In this document: positions 56,245-64,000 of the stretch, in pieces
Layout of the letters: the number at the start of each line of letters is the position of its first letter
Numbering within the stretch: the stretch's first letter is position 1
Origin: Halomonas sp.
GTDB lineage: Bacteria; Pseudomonadota; Gammaproteobacteria; Pseudomonadales; Halomonadaceae
Assembly (NCBI RefSeq): GCF_017515565.1
Contig: NZ_JAFWFN010000014.1
Coordinates: forward strand, 1-64,000
Reading direction: 5' to 3'
DNA: 64,000 bases
Translations under genes and position numbers: made by a program
The notes under the pieces: model-generated
Seen by the model: the letters and a program-made list of their open reading frames with translations, nothing else
Databases searched by the model: none
What the model was told of the DNA's origin: nothing

Positions 56245-56271
56245 CCTTTACGACGGCTTAAGGCAATACAG

Positions 56272-57525
56272 TTACGGCCATAAAGCTGGCATCGGCCGAC
56301 CGTTTACCCGCCACACGCCGCGCACCACGTCAAACTGCAGTTCTCGGGTACCCAGCGGCAGTCCTAACCATAGCGCAGCCACGGTAGGGGCATCATGCCA
56401 AATAAAATCGCCGTCGACACGCTCAAGCCAGCGTGCTCGCTCTTCGGGCTTTTCTAAGGCCGCAACACTTAGCTCGTTAAGATGCCGAGCATCGAAAAAC
56501 AGCGCACCATCCGCCTCAACGCTCAGCCCCAGTAACGGGCTGTCAATGGTGACGGTAGGCACATCCAAGCGAGGCGAATCGCTTAATACTTGCAGCAAGT
56601 CTGGCTCCAAACGGGCCAGTAATCCTTCTGCCATCGGCAAGCTGGTATCTCCCCAGGCAGCCTCTTGGCGTAACCGCCGAATCGTTTGCCGCACGGCATC
56701 CGCGTTAAGACGAGAGAGCTCTGCTTCCACTCTGCCGCTAAACAGGGGGGTTTCGGGGGCCTCGCTGGGCACACGCACTTCACCCACGATAAGCTCGCCT
56801 TTAAGGCGCAGCTCACTCTCATCAAGCACCATATAGCTGTGCACATCCAGAGGCGCTACCTGGACATCAAAAGCGGGATACCGCAGCGCTAGGTTTTCGA
56901 TATGCAGATGGTCGCGCTGGGCAAAATGGTAGGCATCTTCAATGTAGGTATAACGGCTTTCCAATACGCTAGGGCCAAGGGTTAGCTGGGCCAGCCCATC
57001 AGTTAAGGTTAATTGATCTAGCAGCACGCGGGTATGCCAATCACCAAATACGCCCTCAAGGCGTATGCGCGCACCGCGCACGTCTAGCTCTCGGCCATTT
57101 TGTTGAATAACGAACGGGGCCAGTGCTAGCCGCAGCTCGCTATAACCGCTGAGCGTATGATAACGGCCCTGCCAGCGAGGCACTGAAGGCGCTGATACTT
57201 CACCCACCGCTTTTTGCAGAACGCTATCTAAACGCGGCAGTATTGTACCTTCCACATCGGTACTTAAAATTCCGTGGCGCGCACGGTAATTAAGCTCTAG
57301 TCGCCAAGGACGACCAAGCAGCGGCGAAAGCAGCAAACTTCCCTGTGATGTTAACCATCCTTGGCGGCTTTCCGTACGGCTAACCCGCCACTCTCCCCGT
57401 GCCTCCAGGTCTTCAAGCGCTTGGCGAAGGCTGCGCTCAAACAGTACGCTCGACAGCAGTTGCGCCACCATCCATGCAACGGCGATGACGGCGAGAATGG
57501 GAGCGATCAGACGTTCCTTGCGCAT
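56272..57525 (-). CDS. DUF945 (YdgA) family protein
   Basis: 417 residues with an N-terminal signal anchor (about 7-27, IAPILAVIAVAWMVAQLL), then a long beta-rich periplasmic part. The repeated FERSLRQALEDLEARGEWRVSRTESRQGWLTSQG and the mid-protein ALRYPAFDVQVAPLDVHS and later sections match the DUF945/YdgA pattern (tandem beta-strands). Function unknown. Upstream of lon on the same strand, with about 120 bp and a heat-shock promoter between. Confidence 0.8.
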   Translation of the reverse strand: MRKERLIAPILAVIAVAWMVAQLLSSVLFERSLRQALEDLEARGEWRVSRTESRQGWLTSQGSLLLSPLLGRPWRLELNYRARHGILSTDVEGTILPRLDSVLQKAVGEVSAPSVPRWQGRYHTLSGYSELRLALAPFVIQQNGRELDVRGARIRLEGVFGDWHTRVLLDQLTLTDGLAQLTLGPSVLESRYTYIEDAYHFAQRDHLHIENLALRYPAFDVQVAPLDVHSYMVLDESELRLKGELIVGEVRVPSEAPETPLFSGRVEAELSRLNADAVRQTIRRLRQEAAWGDTSLPMAEGLLARLEPDLLQVLSDSPRLDVPTVTIDSPLLGLSVEADGALFFDARHLNELSVAALEKPEERARWLERVDGDFIWHDAPTVAALWLGLPLGTRELQFDVVRGVWRVNGRPMPALWP

Positions 57526-57641
57526 GCCCTCTCCTTTAACAGCCCAAAATGGCGAGCAGAGCCAACGTTACCTATCTGTTCAGGCCAGCACAGTCGAAAC
57601 ATGCAACCCGAAAGGTATAACCGAACCTAGTGCAGCCAAAC

Positions 57642-58115
57642 CTAGTGCAGCCAAAACCAGAGGTGCATGGTACTCCAGGCGTAAATCCCTGCCATTACGT
57701 CATCAATCATAATGCCAAAACCGCCCGCCACCCGCCGGTCTGCCCAACGGATAGGCCAAGGCTTAAAGACATCAAAAATGCGAAAGACGATAAAGCCCCA
57801 CAGCGCGGCTTCCCAGGAAAAAGGCACCGCTGCCATGGTAATCCAGTAACCAACAAACTCATCCCACACAATGCCCGAGTGGTCATGTACCCCTAAGTCT
57901 TGCGACGTTTTCTCACAGAGCCAAACGCCTACAATAAAGGCGGCCATCACCAGGCTTAGGTACCATACCAGAGGTAGGTCAGCCATCATCCAGTAAAAAG
58001 GAATTGCTGCTAAAGTACCAAAGGTACCGGGCGCCCAAGGTGCAGCGCCACTCCCCAGGCCGAAAGCAAAGAAGTGGGTTGGCCTTCGCCAAACACTGGC
58101 GGGCGCACGGTTCAT
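57642..58115 (-). CDS. pgpA: Phosphatidylglycerophosphatase A
   Basis: Removes the phosphate from phosphatidylglycerol phosphate, the step after PgsA. 157 residues. The conserved HFFAFGLGSGAAPWAPGTFGTL and DEFVGYWIT (acidic catalytic segment) and DDVMAGIYAW near the C-terminus are typical of PgpA, with hydrophobic segments between. Start overlaps thiL stop (ATGA). Last gene of the cluster that begins at nrdR. Confidence 0.95.
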   Translation of the reverse strand: MNRAPASVWRRPTHFFAFGLGSGAAPWAPGTFGTLAAIPFYWMMADLPLVWYLSLVMAAFIVGVWLCEKTSQDLGVHDHSGIVWDEFVGYWITMAAVPFSWEAALWGFIVFRIFDVFKPWPIRWADRRVAGGFGIMIDDVMAGIYAWSTMHLWFWLH

Positions 58116-59089
58116 ACCTCACCCCCACTAAAGTGCTGCCAGCCTGCATAGTCGGCGGCATCAATTCCGCTCACCCCTAGCGCTTCACAACAGCGCCCTA
58201 TCACGGTAAGCGGCAGGCCTATACTGGCAAGGCTTGCCTGGGCACGTGTTACGTCATCAGGGGCAAGCGTTACCAGCAGCTCATAGTCGTCGCCGCCTGA
58301 AAGGGCCGCTTGACGAGCAGCATTAAGCCCACACTGCTCTACCAGCCCTTCCGCTAACGGAATCGCCTCTAAATCAAGTACCGCACCCACCTTTGAGGCC
58401 GTACGCAGGTGGGCGAGATCTGCCAGCAGCCCATCGGAGATATCCATTGCCGCAGTGGCGATGTCCCGCAACGCAACACCCGCCTCAAGCCGGGGTTCAG
58501 GCAGCAAATAGCGTTTAAGCAGCGGGTGCGATACATCACGCTCCCCCTGCTGCCAGAGTGCTAGCCCACCTGCTCCGCCGCCTAGCGCGCCGGTTACCGC
58601 AATCACATCACCCGGCTTAGCACCGGCGCGGGTCATCGCTTTACCTGCGGGCACTTCACCCATCACGGTAACTCCGATGGTAAGCGCCCCAGAGGTAACA
58701 TCGCCCCCCACCAGCGTTGTAGCGTGCTGGTGGCAAAGGTTATGAAACCCGTTTGCATAGTCCGATAGCCACTGTTCGGCGGCGGCATGCTCTGCAAATA
58801 CCCGCTGATCGAGAGTTAGCGCCATCAGGCACCAGCGTGAGGTCGCCCCCATCGCGGCCAAATCGCTTAACGCAACGGCAAGCGCACGGTGCCCCACCGC
58901 ATAGGCGGGGGCATCGCTGGGAAAGTGGACATCGATAACGGACGTATCGACGCTGACCGCCAGTTGATGCCCTGCCTTGGGCACCAATAGCGTGGCATCG
59001 TCGCCATTTCCTAGGGCAACGCCATCAGTCGCATGCGCCTCCTGCGGCGACATAAAATAGCGTCGAATCAGTTCAAATTCGGCAAGCAC
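58112..59089 (-). CDS. thiL: Thiamine-monophosphate kinase
   Basis: Makes thiamine pyrophosphate from thiamine monophosphate. 325 residues, GTG start at 59089 with AAGGGG upstream. ATP and metal motifs GNGDDATLL, SVDTSVIDVHFP, ALSDLAAMGA, GGDVTSG and AMDISDGLLADLAHL are present. Follows nusB by 34 bp and overlaps pgpA by 4 bp, as in E. coli (nusB-thiL-pgpA). Confidence 0.96.
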   Translation of the reverse strand: MLAEFELIRRYFMSPQEAHATDGVALGNGDDATLLVPKAGHQLAVSVDTSVIDVHFPSDAPAYAVGHRALAVALSDLAAMGATSRWCLMALTLDQRVFAEHAAAEQWLSDYANGFHNLCHQHATTLVGGDVTSGALTIGVTVMGEVPAGKAMTRAGAKPGDVIAVTGALGGGAGGLALWQQGERDVSHPLLKRYLLPEPRLEAGVALRDIATAAMDISDGLLADLAHLRTASKVGAVLDLEAIPLAEGLVEQCGLNAARQAALSGGDDYELLVTLAPDDVTRAQASLASIGLPLTVIGRCCEALGVSGIDAADYAGWQHFSGGEV

Positions 59090-59123
59090 AAAGGCCCCTT
59101 AAACGCTTGATCAGGCCGCTCGC

Positions 59124-59627
59124 TTATAAACGACGAGCGCTGACTTCGGCACTACGTAAGCGGTTTGCCAGCTTATCGAGAATGCCATTCACGTACTTAT
59201 GGCCGTCGGTGGCGCCAAATGATTTAGCCAGCTCAACGCCTTCATTGATGACTACACGGTACGGCACTTCCATTCGACGGGAAAGCTCGTAAGCACCCAA
59301 ACGTAGAATCGCTAGCTCCACCGAGTCCAGATCCTCTAAACGGCGATCCAGCAACGGGGATATTTCACGATCAAGCTCTGCCTTGAAACGCACCGTATTG
59401 TGCAAAAGTTCATGGAAAAGCGCTTTGTCGGCAATTTCCATCACCTTAACCCAGTTTTCGTGATCTTCCAGATCATCATCAGCCACTTGGCTACGGAACT
59501 CAGCTTCAATAGTGGTGATGGATTTACCGGTCATTTGCCACTGGTAGAGCCCTTGAACCGCCAACTCTCGTGCGGCGTGGCGCCCTTGCTGCGCTGCAGA
59601 GGGCTTACGCTCACGACGTTCGCTCAT
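59124..59627 (-). CDS. nusB: Transcription antitermination factor NusB
   Basis: Binds boxA RNA with NusE for rRNA antitermination. 167 residues, all-helical. [14 protein letters not shown] and the C-terminal [27 protein letters not shown] are diagnostic. The short N-terminal extension is basic. Overlaps the ribH stop by ATGA, so it is translated with riboflavin genes. Confidence 0.97.
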   Translation of the reverse strand: MSERRERKPSAAQQGRHAARELAVQGLYQWQMTGKSITTIEAEFRSQVADDDLEDHENWVKVMEIADKALFHELLHNTVRFKAELDREISPLLDRRLEDLDSVELAILRLGAYELSRRMEVPYRVVINEGVELAKSFGATDGHKYVNGILDKLANRLRSAEVSARRL

Positions 59628-60112
59628 TGGTTGTCTCCTAACGGCAACGCGCGCAGCAGCGAGACCATTTCCATCGCTGCCATGGCCGCTTCGGTACCTT
59701 TGTTGCCAGCTTTGGTACCCGCACGCTCGATGGCCTGCTCGATAGACTCAACCGTCAATACGCCGTTTGCCACAGGTGTATCAAACTCAAGCTGGAGATG
59801 GTTCATCGCTGTGTTGCAGCCACCCGCTACGTATTCAAAGTGGGGCGTTCCACCACGAATCACCGCGCCCAAGGCAATCACCGCGTCAGGCTGCATGACT
59901 TTAAGCACGCGCTTTACCGCCAGCGGCAGTTCCCAGGCGCCGGGCACGTGAACAATATGGATGTTTTCAGCATCAACACCGTGGCGAGTCAGGCTATCGA
60001 CCGCACCCTCAACCAGGCTATCCACCACGTGGTGGTTAAACCGCCCAACGACGATGACATAGCGGCCATCAACATCTACAAAGGTGCCTTCAACTTGCGA
60101 AAGGGATTGCAT
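59624..60112 (-). CDS. ribH: 6,7-dimethyl-8-ribityllumazine synthase
   Basis: Penultimate riboflavin step. 162 residues from ATG 60112 ([26 protein letters not shown]), with AGGAA upstream; the longer frame to 60277 overlaps rib[43 protein letters not shown] and FGVLTVES-like [12 protein letters not shown] motifs are present. Starts 4 bp after ribBA and overlaps nusB. Confidence 0.96.
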   Translation of the reverse strand: MQSLSQVEGTFVDVDGRYVIVVGRFNHHVVDSLVEGAVDSLTRHGVDAENIHIVHVPGAWELPLAVKRVLKVMQPDAVIALGAVIRGGTPHFEYVAGGCNTAMNHLQLEFDTPVANGVLTVESIEQAIERAGTKAGNKGTEAAMAAMEMVSLLRALPLGDNQ

Positions 60113-60116
60113 CAAT

Positions 60117-61283
60117 TTATTCCTGCTGAGAAGTTGGCTCATACGCCGTGTCATTAGGCCCCAGACGCTCGACAACTTCGAGATCAAACCCGGAGAGGGC
60201 CGAGAACTTCCACGGGGAGCTAAGTAGCCGCATTTTACCCACGCCCAAATGGCGCAGAATTTGCGAGCCGGTACCAATCGTTAAATAGTTGCCGGAGCCG
60301 TCTGAATCGCTGGTGCGCGGTTGACGCACGCGATCGAGGAAAATATCCAGCTGATTTTTTAAATCCTGATGCGGGCGTCCATCGTCGATCAGTACGAACA
60401 CCCCGGCGGATGCCTGGGCGATTTCGCTAATCGCACGCTGAGCGTCCCAGCGGCACTGCTCACCTTTCAGCAAGCCGAGCACATCGCGCAGCGTATCGGC
60501 CAAATGCACGCGAACCGTGGTCGCTTGCTCTGGGGTGGGCTGCCCTTTCACCAGTGCTAAGTGGTGCGCGCCTTGGATACGGTCGCGGAATACATGCAGC
60601 GCCAGCTTGCCGTGGGCAGTATTAACGCTTGAGGTTTCGATCAGGTCAATGGTTTGCTCATTGACGATACGGTAGTGAATTAAATCAGCAATCGTGCCGA
60701 TTTTAATACCGTGCTTCTTGGCAAACACTTCTAACTCTGGGCGGCGCGCCATACTGCCATCATCATTCATGATTTCGCAGATAACCCCACTGGGATCACA
60801 GCCTGCCAAGGCCGCAAGATCACAAGCCGCTTCAGTATGACCAGCGCGGCGTAAAACCCCACCCGGTTCGGCCATCAGCGGAAAAATATGCCCTGGCTGT
60901 ACGATATCGGTCGGCTTGGCGTGGGGTGCAACCGCCGCTTGCACGGTGCGAGCGCGATCCGCCGCAGAGATGCCCGTTGTTACGCCTTCCGTTGCCTCGA
61001 TAGAGAGCGTGAATTTGGTCCCGAAACCGGAACCATTGTCCCGCACCATGAGTGGCAAATTAAGCTGTTCGCAACGCTCGCGGGTCATGGGCATGCAGAT
61101 AAGGCCACACGCATAACGCGCCATGAAGTTGATATGCTCGGCCTGGACTTTTTCGGCCGCCATAATGATATCACCTTCGTTTTCGCGATCCTCATCATCC
61201 ATGAGAATCACCATTTTGCCCTGGCGAATGTCTTCCACCAGCTCAGCGATAGGGGATAGCCCCTCAGAAGAGAAGTGCGCCAT
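60117..61283 (-). CDS. ribBA: 3,4-dihydroxy-2-butanone 4-phosphate synthase with a degenerate GTP cyclohydrolase II domain
   Basis: 388 residues from ATG 61283 (GGAG six bases upstream). The RibB half (about 1-205: [45 protein letters not shown]) looks fully active. The RibA-like half (about 208-388) keeps [12 protein letters not shown] and RLLSSPWK-type strands but lacks the zinc-binding cysteines (HSECLTGD...RCDCG) and the HRQEGRNIGL segment required for GTP cyclohydrolase II. This is the RibBX-like form; a separate ribA gene is expected elsewhere. Confidence 0.92.
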   Translation of the reverse strand: MAHFSSEGLSPIAELVEDIRQGKMVILMDDEDRENEGDIIMAAEKVQAEHINFMARYACGLICMPMTRERCEQLNLPLMVRDNGSGFGTKFTLSIEATEGVTTGISAADRARTVQAAVAPHAKPTDIVQPGHIFPLMAEPGGVLRRAGHTEAACDLAALAGCDPSGVICEIMNDDGSMARRPELEVFAKKHGIKIGTIADLIHYRIVNEQTIDLIETSSVNTAHGKLALHVFRDRIQGAHHLALVKGQPTPEQATTVRVHLADTLRDVLGLLKGEQCRWDAQRAISEIAQASAGVFVLIDDGRPHQDLKNQLDIFLDRVRQPRTSDSDGSGNYLTIGTGSQILRHLGVGKMRLLSSPWKFSALSGFDLEVVERLGPNDTAYEPTSQQE

Positions 61284-61356
61284 GGAATCTCCAAAATAAA
61301 GTGGTCGCATTGCATGCGATTTCGCGCGTCAGGGTACCTTGCTATGCATTCTTGCG

Positions 61357-62526
61357 CTAGTCAGCATCAGGTTCAGCAATAATGTGCCAGTCACGCCCAA
61401 CGGCGCGTATCTCTTTAATCGTCAGCCGCTTTTGGTCTGCCATGCGGGTTAAACCCGGCAGGGCAAACAGCGGCCTGGCTTCACCACCGAGCAGCGTGGG
61501 GGCGACAAATAACTGCAGTTCGTTGACTAAATTGGCATCTAACAGCGCGCCAGCCAGCGTTGCGCCGGTTTCCACGAGCAGCTCATTAACCTGCTCATTA
61601 TCGGCTAGCCAGTGCAGCATGTCAGCCAGGGCTACGCGCCCCCCTTGGTCGGCGGGAAACACCACTATTTCAGCGCCCGCCGCTTCTAGCTTGTGGCGTT
61701 TCTCTTCACTGTGCTGTTCGGTGGTAATCAACAGCGTGCGCCCCGGCTCGCGTAAACAAGCGGCGGCAAGCGGCAAGCGCAGTCGGGAGTCTAAAATAAC
61801 GCGCAGAGGCTGGCGTTTAACCACCTCATCAGCATTCGCCAGCGCCAGCTGGTCGGCCCGCAAGGTTAACCGTGAATCGTCCATAATCAACGACTCAACA
61901 CCGCTTAAAATAGCGCTGGAACGCGCCCGCAACCGCTGCACCTGGCTACGTGCTTCAGGGCCGGTAATCCATTGGGACTCACCTGACCCCATCGCCGTGC
62001 GCCCATCAAGGCTCATCGCCATTTTCAGCCGCACAAAGGGGCGCTTATGCTGCATACGGGAAATAAAACCAGGGTTTAGCGCGCGGGCATCAGCTTCCAA
62101 AAGGCCTACATCAACTGCCACCCCATCGGCTTGTAGCCGCTTAATACCTTGCCCACTTACCTGTGGATTGGGGTCGACCATCGCGACAACCACACGGGAG
62201 ACCTTGGCCTCTGCCAACGCTACCGCGCATGGCCCGGTGCGGCCGGTATGGGAGCAAGGTTCAAGCGTGACGTATGCAGTTGCCCCGCTGGCCAATCCAG
62301 CCGCTGCGTTAAGTGCGTGTATTTCAGCGTGAGGGCCGCCCGCGCTGATGTGAAAGCCTTCACCTACTATTCGCCCCTCATCGCTTTCATCATAGCGAAC
62401 GATTACGCAGCCAACGCGGGGGTTTGGGTCGGTGGTATAGAGCCCTTGCTTGGCGAGCTGAAGCGCCCGCGCCATGTACTTATGATCTTGCAGGGAGAAC
62501 GCGGCGTGGCGTGGCTCAGCACCCAT
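61357..62526 (-). CDS. ribD: Bifunctional riboflavin biosynthesis deaminase/reductase
   Basis: Two consecutive riboflavin steps in one chain of 389 residues. The N-terminal deaminase (about 12-150) has HAEIHALNAA and PCSHTGRTGPCAVAL zinc motifs. The C-terminal reductase (about 160-385) has KMAMSLDGRTAMGSGESQWITG. ATG 62526 overlaps the nrdR stop as TAATG. The next gene is ribBA, 73 bp on; the riboflavin synthase gene often found between them is missing. Confidence 0.96.
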   Translation of the reverse strand: MGAEPRHAAFSLQDHKYMARALQLAKQGLYTTDPNPRVGCVIVRYDESDEGRIVGEGFHISAGGPHAEIHALNAAAGLASGATAYVTLEPCSHTGRTGPCAVALAEAKVSRVVVAMVDPNPQVSGQGIKRLQADGVAVDVGLLEADARALNPGFISRMQHKRPFVRLKMAMSLDGRTAMGSGESQWITGPEARSQVQRLRARSSAILSGVESLIMDDSRLTLRADQLALANADEVVKRQPLRVILDSRLRLPLAAACLREPGRTLLITTEQHSEEKRHKLEAAGAEIVVFPADQGGRVALADMLHWLADNEQVNELLVETGATLAGALLDANLVNELQLFVAPTLLGGEARPLFALPGLTRMADQKRLTIKEIRAVGRDWHIIAEPDAD

Positions 62527-63026
62527 TACTGCTTACCGCCAGCAGGGGGCGTGACGACCGCTCGCTCTTGATCAGGCTCCTGGGAAAGCCGATCTATTTC
62601 AGCGCGAAATTCGTCTAAATCCTGGAATTTACGGTACACCGAGGCAAAACGAATATAGGCAACTTGATCTAGATTGCTTAGCGCCTGCATAACGGCCTCG
62701 CCAATCTCTCGGGCGTTGACTTCACGGTCCCCTTTGGCACGCAGCGATTGGCGAATACGCTCAACCGCCGCCTCAATCGCTTCGGCACTCACGGGACGTT
62801 TTTCCAGCGCGCGCAGCATGCCTGCCCGTAATTTGGCTTCGTTAAAACTCTCCCGAGACCCGTCAGATTTCACCACTCGCGGCATGATGAGCTCGGCGGT
62901 TTCATACGTCGTAAAGCGCTCATGGCAGCTGGCACACTGGCGACGCCGACGCACCTGATCACCCTCGGCTACCAGCCGAGAATCGGACACTCGAGTATCA
63001 TTAGCACCACAAAAAGGGCAATGCAT
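62526..63026 (-). CDS. nrdR: Transcriptional repressor NrdR
   Basis: Represses ribonucleotide reductase genes in response to dATP/ATP. 166 residues from ATG 63026 ([17 protein letters not shown]); the longer frame begins with TTG. The zinc ribbon has CPFC and CASCHERF (cysteines near 3, 6, 31 and 34), then the ATP-cone (about 49-139, [18 protein letters not shown]). First gene of the rib cluster. Its leader contains a 17-bp tandem repeat. Confidence 0.97.
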   Translation of the reverse strand: MHCPFCGANDTRVSDSRLVAEGDQVRRRRQCASCHERFTTYETAELIMPRVVKSDGSRESFNEAKLRAGMLRALEKRPVSAEAIEAAVERIRQSLRAKGDREVNAREIGEAVMQALSNLDQVAYIRFASVYRKFQDLDEFRAEIDRLSQEPDQERAVVTPPAGGKQ

Positions 63027-63038
63027 GGCAGTCAACCT

Positions 63039-63072
63039 ATTGTCAGTACGTGCAGATTGTCAGTACGTGCAG
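63039..63072. repeat. 17-bp exact tandem duplication upstream of nrdR
   Basis: ATTGTCAGTACGTGCAG occurs twice head to tail (63039-63055 and 63056-63072), ending 13 bp before the nrdR start codon. Confidence 0.95.
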
Positions 63073-63181
63073 CTAACAGCACAAAAAAGCATATTTATTC
63101 AACGCGGCGTTAACCTAGCATTGTAACGATTTGGCACACAAGCTGCAGCGTTTGTCGTAAGTTGTTTAGGAGAGCATCCGC

Positions 63182-64000
63182 ATGACCCCTTTCGACAAGA
63201 CAGTACATCACTACTTAACGCACCTTTACGGCCCGCGGGCAGGCGAAGTTCAGCGGCGCTTAGAGCAGCATCTTGCGCATTTTCGACCTAGGCTACCAGC
63301 GGTGCTGCCGACAGCAACAGCCGCTCCCGACGCACCAACGTGGAGCGAGAAAGACCAGTGGGTGATCAGTTACGGCGACACAATTGTAGCTGAAGACGCC
63401 CCACCCCTTGCGGTGCTGAGTGAATTTCTCCAACGCTATCTGGGCGAGCGGATTAGCGGGGTGCACGTTTTGCCCTTTTTCCCCTGGAGCAGCGATGACG
63501 GCTTCTCAGTGATCCATTATCGGGAAGTAGAGCCGACGCTGGGCGACTGGGCACATATTCGCGAGCTGGCCAGCCACTATGACCTGATGGCAGATTTGGT
63601 GCTTAACCATGTTTCACGGGAATCTCTCTGGTTTGTGGACTACTTAGCCGGCAGCCTACCCGGGCGGGACTACTTTATTGAAGTAGACCCGGAAACCGAC
63701 GTTACTCAAGTCACACGACCGCGTAGCAGCCCGCTTTTAGTGCCCGTTTCTACGCGGCGGGGAACCCGCCACCTATGGGCAACCTTCTCGGAAGATCAAA
63801 TCGACTTAAACTTCGAGAACCCCGATGTATTACTCGAGCTTGTCGGCATCCTGCTTTTTTATCTTCAGCAAGGCGTGCGTATTATTCGCTTAGACGCGGT
63901 AGCATTTTTATGGAAGCGGCTGGGCACCTCCTGCATTCACCTGCCGGAAACCCATACGGTAGTGCGCCTGCTGCGAGCCATTGTGGATGAGATAGCACCG
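63182..64000 (+). CDS. GH13 sucrose/glucosylglycerate phosphorylase-like enzyme (partial)
   Basis: The first 273 codons of a gene that continues right. ATG 63182 has AGGAG nine bases upstream. The chain contains barrel motifs of the GH13 sugar-phosphorylase subfamily: SGVHVLPFFPWSSDDGFSV (about 95-113), DLMADLVLNHVS (region I), a His-poor B domain and RLDAVAFLWK with the predicted nucleophilic aspartate (region II, about 236-246). Related enzymes phosphorolyse sucrose, glucosylglycerol or glucosylglycerate; the last two are compatible-solute sugars, which would suit a halophile, but the substrate cannot be told here. Divergent from nrdR. Confidence 0.85.
   Translation, partial: MTPFDKTVHHYLTHLYGPRAGEVQRRLEQHLAHFRPRLPAVLPTATAAPDAPTWSEKDQWVISYGDTIVAEDAPPLAVLSEFLQRYLGERISGVHVLPFFPWSSDDGFSVIHYREVEPTLGDWAHIRELASHYDLMADLVLNHVSRESLWFVDYLAGSLPGRDYFIEVDPETDVTQVTRPRSSPLLVPVSTRRGTRHLWATFSEDQIDLNFENPDVLLELVGILLFYLQQGVRIIRLDAVAFLWKRLGTSCIHLPETHTVVRLLRAIVDEIAP

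Noticed and set aside
61382-62332. A 316-codon plus-strand frame opposite ribD
   Set aside because: Ser/Thr/Arg-rich shadow with no domain; ribD on the other strand has complete zinc-deaminase motifs.

Overview
This window is a gammaproteobacterial chromosome segment that looks most like Halomonas or a close relative in the Halomonadaceae. The assignment rests on gene content and order rather than on any search. The supporting features are gacA-uvrC-pgsA followed by tRNA-Gly, tRNA-Cys and tRNA-Leu; sdhE-ygfX next to nadB; ihfB-lapA-lapB-pyrF; a prpB-prpC-acnD-prpF methylcitrate locus under a GntR regulator; yrfG-hslR-hslO-pckA opposite nudE; and nrdR-ribD-ribBA-ribH-nusB-thiL-pgpA. Almost everything is housekeeping. 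I see no insertion sequence, prophage or CRISPR array.

Layout. 1-3.2 kb: dnaX (running off the left edge), grxD, argF and tRNA-Ala. 3.3-7 kb: gacA, uvrC, pgsA and a three-tRNA cluster. 7.1-12.8 kb: nadB against ygfX/sdhE, then ihfB, lapA, lapB, pyrF and a secreted helix-hairpin-helix protein. 12.9-19.9 kb: the propionate (2-methylcitrate) genes and their regulator. 20-27.4 kb: pabB, cysH, cysB, trxA, an AI-2E family membrane protein, a SIMPL-domain protein and serS. 27.5-29.9 kb: a compact accessory cassette of envelope proteins that looks linked to metals. 30-34.5 kb: a DUF4202 protein, a YdiJ-type FAD/Fe-S dehydrogenase and a secreted NTF2-like protein. 34.7-40.2 kb: trpGDC, rsd, dsbB and gshA. 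40.3-51.1 kb: tex, msrB, pckA, hslO, hslR, yrfG, nudE, ydgJ and ilvD. 51.3-57.5 kb: a PAS-containing chemoreceptor, lon and a DUF945 protein. 57.6-63 kb: the pgpA-thiL-nusB-rib-nrdR cluster. 63.2 kb to the end: the start of a GH13 sugar phosphorylase.

How genes work together. AcnD plus PrpF carry out the methylcitrate dehydration steps with PrpC and PrpB; no prpD is present at the locus. ribD, ribBA and ribH supply riboflavin steps, but the GTP cyclohydrolase half of RibBA lacks its zinc and catalytic motifs and no riboflavin synthase gene lies in the cluster. cysH and its usual activator cysB are convergent neighbours. Hsp15, Hsp33 and Lon form a stress-related set, and lon has a sigma-32-like promoter.

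The most interesting points are: a complete programmed -1 frameshift signal inside dnaX; the four-gene cassette at 27.8-29.9 kb, including a 50-residue membrane protein too short for normal ORF cut-offs; a perfect palindrome next to the start of the prp regulator; a duplicated 3' half of tRNA-Gly; the degenerate RibBA; and a 17-bp tandem repeat in the nrdR leader. Starts were reassigned where a ribosome binding site or family length made the choice clear.
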